From Eremophila alpestris peregrina (taxonomy: Eukaryota > Chordata > Aves > Passeriformes > Alaudidae), in contig WMCF01000015.1 in the NCBI GenBank assembly GCA_009792885.1, positions 4,355,076-4,419,075 on the forward strand: a stretch of DNA of 64,000 nt. Direction: 5' to 3'. Positions within the stretch are counted from its first letter, which is position 1; every line of letters starts with the position of its first letter. The notes beneath the pieces were generated by a model. It was given only the letters and a program-made list of their open reading frames with translations. It was not told the origin of the DNA and did not search any database. Position numbers and translations under genes: made by a program. Positions 42,601-54,600 of this stretch are shown here, piece after piece.

Positions 42601-45600
42601 GCATTCAGTTACACCAAGTAATAACATTATTTCCATACTTACCATGGACTTTGCATCCTTGGGCTCTGTTGGACTCTCAGTTTCTGCAGAACATGCAAGT
42701 GAAAGAGAATCAGGAGGAATGCCATACTCTGGCTTAGGAATACTGCTTCCAGCATCTTGGTCTTGGGACTTTAAAGGTAATGCCAAACTAGGAGGAGGTG
42801 TTGGCTGAACACCTTTTTCCTCCTCTTCCTCCTCACCTCTGCTTCTGAATGCACCAGTGGAGAGAGGGTGTGCAGAGTCTGGTTGTGAAAAGGAAATGCT
42901 GGAGAACAAAGTTTGAGTTCTTTTAGCTTTTTCTACTTCTCCATTGTATTTCTGAGTATCATCCATCTAGGAAAAAAAATGACAACTTGGTAAATAAGTG
43001 CTTTTAAAAAAGAAATCCTTAAATCTTTCAGTGATCTTTAACAAAACTAACTCCCCCTTTGAAGCAAATTCTGGTTCCTGCACCCATTACTAACTACCTA
43101 CTTAGAAAAATATTTTTTTTCACTTGAAATACTTGCAGAACAAATAGTGCAGACTTCTTAAGATAAACTCGTTAAAGTCATCTGCTTAGAATTATTTACA
43201 TTCTTACCACTTTTTAAATTGAAACAAATAAGGATTTAGGAGAAAACTGAAAATCATCATAGTATTTATGGGGCAGAGGGGGAACCAATTTCATTGTTTC
43301 AGTATTTTATAGCATAGACAAAATTTAGCCTAGCATAAAATTTCAATTTCAACTAAGTCAGCAGAGCAGAGGAAACTTTTATCACCCTGAAAACTCTATC
43401 TTTAACACTTAATTATGCTTACCTGGCTCCACATAATTACCTCCAACAACAGTTTTTTTGATAAAGCACACAAAGGAAACTTACTACAAGTCATAAAAAT
43501 AATATTTTACAAATATAGTTACCAGCTTTAATTCTAGGAGTGCGTTTAAACACAGAAACACAAGCAAACATCTAAAGCCACGACAGAACTGCCTGCTCTA
43601 TTAACACACCGTTCATCACACAGGAGGCACTTTTCAAATAAAACCAAAACATTAAAACTGCTGTTCCCCCAGCTATTGAAGACCCCACATTTACAAACTT
43701 CAGGAATGAAGCGGAATTTTACCGTGAACGACCGTGGAAGTGACGAGATTCCTCTTGAGTGGACACCAAAAGGTCTGGGTGTAACCACAGATGTTAACCT
43801 GGAGGTATCAGTTTTCTGGTAAGTTCTGGGGAGAGAAGCTGAAACCTGAGCTGACCCAGTTTGAGCGTTCACTGAGTGGCGAGTGGACAAAAGAGCCGGG
43901 CTCTGCTCCCGCTCCTGTGCCAGGCTCTCCTGCGGCGCGGGAGCTTCCCGGGCAGCCGAGCTCTCCAGCAGGTTCTCCTTGGGTGCCTGTGTGGTGTACA
44001 CATTTCTGCTGTCCTTAGTGCTGTAGGAAGTATCTTCTTCCAAACGGTGATCTTTGGCTGCTGACCAATCTTTTGCTGCTGTGGAAGGTGCTTTTTCTTC
44101 ACCGAACACATCATCATTCAGGGAATAGGCCCAGTTGTGTTCCTGTTTCTGCTGCTCATAGGAATCCTGATCTCTCTCCTCCCTACAGGAATAGAGCCTG
44201 TTAAAATACCAAAGGGACCCGACAAACAGGCAGGCCTAAAGTCTTTCAACTAGTAAATGTTTAAGGCAGAGCCTAAGCCAAATAATACATCTCCAGTAAA
44301 TGAAAATGAGTAACATCATTTAAATACATTAGTATTTTCATATATTTTAAAATCTATTTTCTTCCACCTCCTCCCCAGTTCAGCACTATCATAACACTCA
44401 GACATACAATATCACATTATCAGGCTGCCACCATGACAGAAATCTTTGCCAAGAAACTGATACAGCTACACATAGCTTTAAATTATATAGATACACAGAC
44501 ATTCAAGTTACACATCCTCAGAAATTCAGATTTACTTAGAAAAGAACATGAATAAGATAGTCCCATAACACTGCCTGAACTGTGTAACTGTGCTCAAGGT
44601 TTCAGGTTCTGCTCTATGAAAATGTCATGCTGAATTTTAGATACCTAAATAAGACAGTGCCCTAAAATTCAGCACATTATTATTTTTCTGCAATTCATTC
44701 CTTTGTCGTAAATGAACGACCACCACAAGGATAATCTAACACATCAGTTATAAGATTCTTATCAGTACTGAACATTCAACACAATTAGCATCCAAAATTT
44801 ATTCAAGAAACTAATTTTTGTCCTCACAAATAAGTAAAAAATTAAATAAATCCAAGGCTTATTTCTTTAATGAATACATGTCCTGTGCCTATTACCTTCA
44901 GCTCAGTCATATGTGATTTTGAAATAAAGAAATAAGACCGTCATCACTAGAAATGGTACTGTGCAATTTACACTTTTTACTCTTCAGAAAGTAAATACCA
45001 AAAGGAAAAATTAGGGATGAAGTGGAAATCAAATAAAAGTTTACAGCTCTGTGACATACACTAAAATTCTGGCTGCAGTTCTCTACAGTGGCTAAAAAAA
45101 TAGCAAATTCAGTGGTAGAAGGAAGAGAAATAGTTAACTTCATCCATGAGTAAAAAAGGCAATTATCCAGTTCAAGGCTATTGTTCTAACTCATGTAAAG
45201 AGAATGAAAATGTTGGCTTCTCAATAATTTTATTTATTAGCAGAGCAAAATATCATTTATAGAGGAAACGGTTTAACATTCTGTGCAAATAGAGCATTAG
45301 AAAACCATATTCATCCCTTCAGTCACCTAGTTTTCTACATTTTATTTTGCAACTAAAATTGCCAAGATCTCTGCAGAATCAATTGCAACTTACTGGTAAA
45401 AGCATCTCAAAAGTTAAAAGGAATAAAAATGCTCATATTTATGTTCTTAAACACAATACTCTCATTTGGACCATTACCTCTCCTGCTGCATTTCTTTCAG
45501 TGATTTGGTACTCCTTCCAGACACCTCAGAGGCTCTCCTTTCAATTTCTTCTCTCTCTTCCTTTTTCTTTTGCAATTCTGAAGTGTAGCTCTTTCTACGA

Positions 45601-48600
45601 TTCTTCCATTTTGCCAGATCCTATTTAGAATAACATTAACGTATACCATCAGATTTTCCCAAGGCCTCACAGACTTACAGAGACATCCCATTACATGCTA
45701 TTTATTGCCCTGACTTTATTTACATGTCGGCATCACAACCACATTTTCATGTGCCTTTCCCCCAAATAATAAAGGTGTTGTCATGCTCTAGTTAGGGTTG
45801 CAGGCTCACTGCCTCCTTAAGATAACAACTGTAATGATTGGACTATATGTCATTTTGCCCATTTTTCCCCCTTAACATTTTCAATTTTATTCTAAAAGAC
45901 CTCACCCAATCACACATAATTGAAAACTAATGCAAATGCCATCTGTATTTCTCTGTTGAGGGAGAAATACTCTGTTCAGAGTTTGAGATATCATCATTTT
46001 TCCAAATCACTACTATGTTAGACTGATGCATTAGCTTGAGAATAAATGTGCCCTAAATTCTAAATTGAAAACAGATATTTCCGTAGTTTCATTTCTGTGA
46101 AACCACAATGTGAACTGGCAATATTGTCCATGAAATACCAGAGCTGAGTCAAGGGAAGTACTGAATATTAGAACTGAGATGCATTAAACAAACAACTATG
46201 AACTTCTAGTTTGGTGCTTTGTTCTTAATTTCAGCCTCTTGTGGATACTCATTGTCAAGCAGAGATTTTAATAAATTAAAAAGTCTTTAGATATGCTTAT
46301 GATGCTGTGCAAAGCTACCATACAGTTTACAAGCTGGATTTAAACCAGAATAATTAGGGGATAGAAGTCTCAAGAATTTGTACAGGCAGTATTATTTCTT
46401 CCCCTTTCTCCCAGAGGATCAAATACTCAGACATTCCAATCATTTCTCAAAAAAAATATTCAAAAATTGCAGATAACTCAAGAAACTATGCCCTAACTTC
46501 TCTTTATGTCCACAGAAATCAAGCCCGAGGGCTTTATTACAATACATACAAGTCTTACCCTGAGCATTAATCAGAAACTTGGGATGATATTTAAAATAAT
46601 TTCAGTTCTGCATTGAACAGGCATCCCCATAAACTCTAGTAGCTGCATGAGATGAATTGTTTTAGAAGACAGCCCCATGAATTGTGGCACACATGCCAAG
46701 ACTTATTTACTGGGGACACTGAAGGCAGGTGACACCCAGCCCTTCGAGCAGGACGCACAAGGAGAGGTGAAAAGGAATCCTTACTTCTTGCCACTTTAGA
46801 TCTTGTTCTTGTAACTGTTCTTTTATCTTCTGCAGCTCCTCATAACGGATTTTGCGCAGTGTCTGCAGCTCCTCTGCACTGACATCATTCAAAGATTTAC
46901 TCCTAGAAAGGGAAAAGAGAACTCAGCTTTGTCACATCCTAGCCCTCATTTATACAAGTGAAACCTTCAGAGAGAGAGAAAGGTTCATATTAGTACAACT
47001 GAATGCTCACGAGTGTTATTTTGAATGGAGCAGGAAGCACACAGGCAGCTGAATATGAGAGACTGGGGTGTGCTGTAGTGCCAACACACAAGTCATTAGT
47101 TAGGTATTTGAGCAAATAAAATCAGGTTAAGGGAATAAGCAGCTCTGTACATCTCCATGCTGATCATTCACATTGAGCTCCTCATAGAACACTGTTTTGT
47201 TATTCTCTTCATTGATCTTGTTTCTTTCTTTGACCCAAAAGGCATCCCCTATCCCCAAGCCCAAATTCCCATCCTTATACTTCTCTCCTGTAACAGCTCC
47301 AGTACCACCTCCTGGTTTTTCCTTCCTTGGGCTAATCATAAAATCAATTTAGTTGTTGATGCACATTTCCAGAAGTTTGAGAGTCACTCACTACTAAATG
47401 CTTGGTTCACAGGCCTCACTAGCCTATGCTGATCCTCCTCAAGCCTCTGAGATGCTTTCCATTCAAGTTGGGATAGCTAAAACAGCCATCTTCCTGCAAA
47501 CTTGTTCAACATGGCTACAGTTTACCTCAGAAACTCCTACTCACTAGTTCTCTTTAACCTAAACTCCTCAAAGCTCACCTTTCACACTCTTCCCCACCAC
47601 ATGTTTTTTTTTTTTCTTTATTCTTTTACACTACAGAGTAAAACACAACAGGAATTTAGTTCAGCTATAGGACAAGCCTCCTGATGAGATTTGACCACAA
47701 GCCTCTGAGGCAGTAAGCAAAATGCAGGTAGTTTCATCATAAGGTTCAATGGTGTAATACAAAGGCAAAGCTAGGTTTCAAGGGCTTGGGGGTTTTCTTT
47801 GTTTCTTAGTATTCAAAAATACTTTTGTTTTTGTTTATCCAAAGTATGAGTTATAGAGGGATGTAACTAAGTTCTAACGGGACTTGAAAACGTGGCACTT
47901 CTCTGATATGATGGAAAATCAGATAGAAACCAAAACAGATTCAGCAGAGAGCCTTGCTCTAATCTGTTGCATTCCAAGAGATCTCTGAACTAACAAACCA
48001 GACTCTCACTTCCTCCCAAGAGGCTGAACTCACTTTCATTGGTAACATAAGACTGGCCTCTGGCCTCTAGAAATAAAGGCTTGGGCATTAACTTGTCGTA
48101 TCTGCTGACTTATCTATTTTCTGAATGAGAAGAGTGCCAAATTCATCAAAAACCACCCAGTTGCTATTGCAGAAACTTTTTTTTTTGTACAGTTCTTTTC
48201 CACATTTTTATGCTTAAGTTGTAGAACTGTTTTAAGGTAATAAAATACTACATAAGGGTGTATCAAATTTGTTTCAGATGAGTTCAAGAAAACCTACATA
48301 ACAATGGTTTCCACTTCTTTCTCTTTAGTTACTATATCTGCCTGGAACAAAACAAGAAAATATCGACCTGAAGAAAATATAACCTAAGTAAAGGTATATT
48401 CATACCATGGAACTGGATCTTAGTTTTCATTTCAATCTAAACTAAAAAACCTTCCAAGTGACTTGAGTCTTCTGAGTCTCCCTGTCCTAACATGTTACTT
48501 TTTCTGAACTCTTTTGCACTACTGGAAGTGTTTAGTCATTTACCAGGTTTGCCTCAGTGTAAAAACAGAGAAACAAATAAACAAATAAATAATTTTAAAT

Positions 48601-51600
48601 TTAAAAAAAAAAAAAGAACACCATGCATTCCCAAATGCTTAATATGCCATCACGCAAAAAGCAAAAAGATTATTTCTCTTTGAGTCACAGTTCATCACAA
48701 ACCACATCTAAGTTCCCATGACACAAATCTGTAAGTTTACCACTGAGCATTCAATAACCTGGAAGATGTAAAATAACCCCAGATCATTCATCAATCCCAT
48801 GATAAATACCACTGCTGTTATTTATTTTCAGATTCTAGCTGTACATTCTTCAAAATAAAATATTTGTTAATATTCCTTTACACTTTTTGAATGTTTTAAA
48901 GCCTAATTTAAATACAGAACAACAAATTTTTTGCTTCAGCAGGAATAAAACATTAGAGCTGATTTTCAAAGTGCCTGATAACCATAACTTGAATACACGA
49001 GACAGCAGAGAGAACTTCTGCCATATACATAGCTTTTATCTCTTACATTCATTATGTAAATTGCAAAGAACAGAACAACAAAGCATCATGCACAAGTTTT
49101 CAGCATGAGTTTTTAGCTACTGTGCATGCATAAAGATGAAAAGAAGCCAAAAAAATAGCATTACGATCTTTCAAGTTTTTATAAAACTTACCCTTGCTCA
49201 TCAGAAAGCTTTTGAAACAGTCTGAGAAATCAGAAACCAAAAAAGAAAATATTCAGTGTCTTGATATTGATAACAATATTAACACCATTAGTAGACCAGC
49301 ACTCTCACTAAGTGATGGGGAAACTGAAAGCTTGGAAACCAGCCAGCATGGAACAGCACATCAGGAATTGGACACCAGTCAAAAAACACACCAGGACTTG
49401 CATGATGGGCAAAGTTGGGCAAAACAGAACAAGGCTGCCTGCAAGTTTCCAACACTTTTCATTTGTCAATACTGCACAAATAGAGCCCTGTATTATTTCT
49501 GCACCACTTATTGCAGTGCTGCTGAACAGCATGATGCTCAAAAGAGACTCATTTCGAGAAATTAAAATTAATGCCAGCTTGAGTCTCAACAAAAAGTGCA
49601 GCTTACAGAGGTTGTTTTCTTGTTACTTCAACCATTTCTGATACTGACTGAAATTAATACTTGATGTGTACCAGAATAAAAGACCCTATATGGAAGTTTA
49701 GCACATTAATCCTTGAACACAACTAATCCAAGGCAATTCAACAGGATTTTTAGTATTCTTGAATATGATTATTTTATAATATAGCTATTTAATTCTACTG
49801 AATGAATTTTTAAAACATGCAATATTTCCAAGCACTTCAGAAATATTTCTCAGTGCAGCTTGAACTTTGTTAACAGTATTAAGCTTAAAAATTAAATGCA
49901 GCGACATCAAAATATCAACTGGAGCACTGAAGTGTCTTAGTCACAAAGTAATGATGCACAGCTGGGAGATCTGCAACTTGCAATGCCGTATTTTCAGAGC
50001 TAAATAAACATTTGGAACCCCACTCTCCCCTGGTAAATACAAAATTCAAAGGAGAGATAGGAAATACTTAGGAAACAGTATTCAGTCAGACAAGAGAAAT
50101 TTTGAGGATGCCAGGAAAGAATTAGGGGAAAGAATAAATCAAGACTGTATGAAAGTAGAGGGATAGTATTGGCAGAATAAAATATGCCACAGTGGACCTT
50201 AACATTACATAGATACACAACTTGCATGCACCATGACTTTGGGCAGGCAAAAGACTTTTTTTTTTTCACCTCATCTAATCATCTGAGAACTGTAGGAGGA
50301 CAGTTTACAAGCATTTTTAAACTTAGGTGCAAGCAAGAATATCAAAACACCCATTTCCAGATTTTGTCTTTAAAGCATTCATGTATTTCAGAAACATTTT
50401 CACCTATTATCTTGTAGAATAAAAGAAAATATTTCTAGCCTCCATAGTCTTTTGAATAATCACTCTTCCTGTTCAACCATGGAAAGAAACTTATGCAGAA
50501 CTTTGACCCTGAAGGAATGATAATGTATTTTCTCCAAAGTGACAGCCTAAAACTAGAAAACTTTATAATTTTTTGGTTGAAAATATGGTATTGCAGTCAT
50601 GAGCTTCTATTCAAAGCAAATAAAAAGCTTGTTCAAGGACGACACGGACAAATAGCGGATTGGCACTCTATGAATGGTTCAGCACAGGATGATGCTTTTC
50701 TGAATGGGAAGGGTTCAAGGGCACTCAATCTGTGCAGGACACAACCTGACCTCTCCACCATCTGCCGTTTCTTGTGTCTAACTTTGCTGGCCTCCCTGAT
50801 TGCTTCCCACTTCTTCCAGTCTTCTTCACTGCACGGACCTGGGATAAAATTTACTGGCTGGACATTGCTTCCCACTTTCCAAGATTCAATCTTGCGGGTC
50901 AGCATATCATCCTTCTTATGGTGCAAAGATGGTGACAGCACTCTGCCATTGCTCTTCCTTTCCTCTGGTACCGCATTTTTTTCAAGTAAACATAGAAATT
51001 TGGACCGGATCTCTTCTGGGAGACTCCATGGGTCAGGAAACAGTGCTGGGTGATACTTGTCAGGAGCACCTGATAAAGGCACCTCTTTTTTCTGAGAGAG
51101 GACTTTACGAAAAATCATGTCATCCTTTTCCAAATCTGGAATCACAGTTTCACCCTCTCTCGGTTGCAGAATTATCTCACCCTCTAGAGGAGGGTCCTGC
51201 TCAGAGAATTTCTTTAAATACCGGGGGTCTTGAAGAACAACTGGATTCACATGGAAAGCCCCAGTTTTCCGAACGAACAAATCATCATTTTCCAAATCTG
51301 GATATAGATATCCATTTTCCTCATCTCCTTGCTTGCCTCCTGGTATAAAGGAGACATTCTTTTTACATTTTATGAGCCTAGGGCCAGATGTAGGATCAAT
51401 TCTGGTCTCCATTTCAGAAGACATGTAGTCAGTGTATTTTTGCAGGGCCTGAAGTAACGAAAACTGACTGAAGCATATAAAACAAAAGGAGGGAAGTAAA
51501 AATATCATTAACTAGCAAGAGACAAGCAGATCACAGCGTATTGCAATACACATTTGGTTTAGACTTGCAGTATCCCAAGCAGAATGACAACACCACTTGG

Positions 51601-54600
51601 CATTAACCGCCACTGACCATAGCACAGCACACACCAACCAATGCAAAGGTATCCCAGCATCCTAACCTGCTCAGAAACACCACACTTACATGCTCACACA
51701 CAAAGGTAACCTTATGCAGCATGTTACATTTTCACATCTCCACGTTTCAGAAGGCCAGCAACTTACGGCTACATTAAAAGAGAAAAAAACCCAAACCCAA
51801 CAAACCAGCAAAACAATAATAACCAAAAAAGCACAACATCACAGGACGTGGTTTAATTTCATTTAGCTGTTGCATATCCAGCCATTTCTTTTTGATGCAT
51901 CAAGAGAACAGCTCATGCAGCAGTATCAACCTGGGCTGATCAGAAGACTCCAAGATTTTTCCTTCTGCAATCTGTGACAATGAGCTTCCCACATATTCAG
52001 CAGTTGGCTTATAATTCTGGTCCCTTCTGCAGCTACTGTTCCAGTCAAAACTTGGTCTTGGTTGATTAGCAACAATGGTACAGCTTTGTTTGTAAGCAAA
52101 TTCCTCATCCTCAGAGTCTGATCTCTTTCTACTGTGCAGCAGCACAAAGAATGAGCAGAGGAGAAAGGGAAAATACCATGAGGTGTACTCACTGAGTAAA
52201 ATGCACAGTGATAACAGTGCAACAGTATAACAAAAAAATTTCAATTATTTTCAAAAAAGAAAAGAAGAATAAAACATCCTGCTGCTACACTGGCAATGAA
52301 AATTTAAAAATTCAAAGTCATAGAACTACACTTTATTTAGGCTTTGCACACAGGAGAGAAACAGGCATGCATGAAAACGCACCTGAACCCTTGAATCTCT
52401 TTATACCAGGGTTTGAAAGAGGATTTCTTGATTTTTTTCCATAGCAATTCTTCCTCTGGAGTCCAAAACTTAGGAAGAAATTTGTCAAAAGCAACAACTG
52501 TATTTGGCGCTGAAGAACTTAGCTTGCGAAAATAGAGATCATCTTTTACAATGTTTGGGATGCCTATTTCTTCCTCGTCCTCATCAAAATACCCAGATAA
52601 TTGTGAAGGATTGTTAACTCTTGGTTTGTTTTCCTCTTTAGTATCCAACTGCCTCTGCCTCCTCTGGTTACTGTTCAAAATATCCAATCAGTTAAGATAT
52701 TTTAGGAGCAACTTGACATAAGTAATGCAAAAATACATGCTTTTTGGCTCAGGAGCTCAGCCTTGTGAATGAAGCATATTAGTTCTCAATTTCATCACTG
52801 CAGCACCAGAAATAATAAGATATGTTAAACAAACAAAAAAAAACCGTAAAAAAGTTAAATTGTTATATCAGCATCCTATCTCCTCCAACAAAAATACAAA
52901 AATTTGACAGAAAAAAAGCATATCAAATTATCAGCTGTGTTAAAATGCTGATTAGACTGCTAACTCAATGGAGTTATTTAAGGGCTGCGATTTAGATAAT
53001 GCAAGAGTTACTGGATCTTGGATTAGTATCTCTGACCTCAGTGGTTCAAGCATTGCAGCTAGTGGACCAGCTGGATAACTTTCTCGCGAGCAAGATTTAG
53101 GAGAGTCATTGCGCAACATGAAATGATGTCCAGGTGCAGCAGAGCTTACAGGGCTCTTTTTGACTAGAAATCTACGATTTGCTAAGTCATCCAAAACAAG
53201 GTCGGGCAGCCTTCTTTCGTCTTCGGAATCAGAGTCACTGTCATACTCATAGATGATCTGGAGGGAAGCTGGATTTGTGAGCCCACACTCTGCTCTGCTA
53301 TTTTGGCAGGAAGCTACAGGATTCGTTTCACGTCCACTGAGGTTGACCAAAACAGGAATAGAATGAAGACAGTGAAGTCACGAAGGCAATGGTGAAACTC
53401 AAGAACTGCCCACTAATCTCATCTGTATGCATCAAGAAGCCGGATAACTGAAATTCATTATTATATTTTGGAAGCTTTAACAAGCAACTAAAACCATAAA
53501 AAAATCTGTCTCTTCTGAACTTGCATTTAAGACCATTTAAATACATCTGGAGTCTGGCCAGCTTCAAAACATTACTCAAACATCAAAAAACAATGTAAAA
53601 AACCAAAACCAAACCACACAATCACACCAAAATGTCCCCCTAGATAAAACATGGAAAATAAAATACTTGACTCTTTATTGCAGTGAGAGCAGCTTTTCTT
53701 TAACTAATAAAGAAGTAACTTATTTTAAAAATTCCAAATCAAAGCCCACTTTACTAAGACCACACACCAGTACCTTGAAAAAGTTCCATCTGACTCAGTG
53801 TAAACAGGACTTGCCCAGCTCCTCCTGTTGTCCTCATTCTTCTCTGTCCTCTTCTTCCTTAAAGGTGCTGGCACATACGCCGTCTGCTTGTTTTTGTTGG
53901 GTAAGAAGCGATTGAAGTCAGTGGTGGGTTTTGGTTCAATCACAGAAATCCTTCGGTAAGACCTGTCATCTTTATGGGAGTCATGCATTTTGGAAGGCAG
54001 TTCTGAGTCTGTGTCACTGTCACAACCTTAGAAGAAAGTGGAAAAAAGGGAAGATACAAACATCATTCTCTAGATTCTTTAGCTAGATGTGCTTGTAGCT
54101 AAAACTTGGATCAAAGTCTCCTAAAATCAATGTATCTCTGTATTTGATACATTTCAGCTGCAAATTTGCTGAGCTACTGACAGAAGTATTTTTAAAAATC
54201 CATGGCAAAGCTGTGATAGGAGCCATTAAACTCAGTTTGGTTTGTATGATCCTCCTGCATTTGTTCCATTCTTTCATTATCACTGCTCCCTGCAGGAAAC
54301 AAAGTGCTGGCCTCCAGACTGAAGACAAAAAACCAGCACAAATATTTTTTAATTAAATAGTGTCTGCAAGATACATTTATGAACAAAGACAAGTTAACAG
54401 CAAATAATATAACAATGTGCTCATCTCACCAGATTAACATCCAGTAGAAGCCCAGGGTACATCACATATGTAACATGGCTAAATGTTGCCTTGCACAGAT
54501 CAGCAATGCTCCATGGAACCTCTGCTCAATGATTTTGTTATCCACATGGAACAAAATCCAAAACCTCACAATTTTTGTGACTTTAGACTACAAGTTGGCA

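Noticed and set aside
49308..49641. Long open frames on both strands in the intron beside the 30-nt microexon
   Set aside because: Neither frame has splice sites or family resemblance; composition looks like chance openness.
52952..53036. Extension of the 300-nt module exon to its own stop codon
   Set aside because: Possible as a truncated isoform, but a phase-correct donor precedes it and no poly(A) signal was seen close after the stop.
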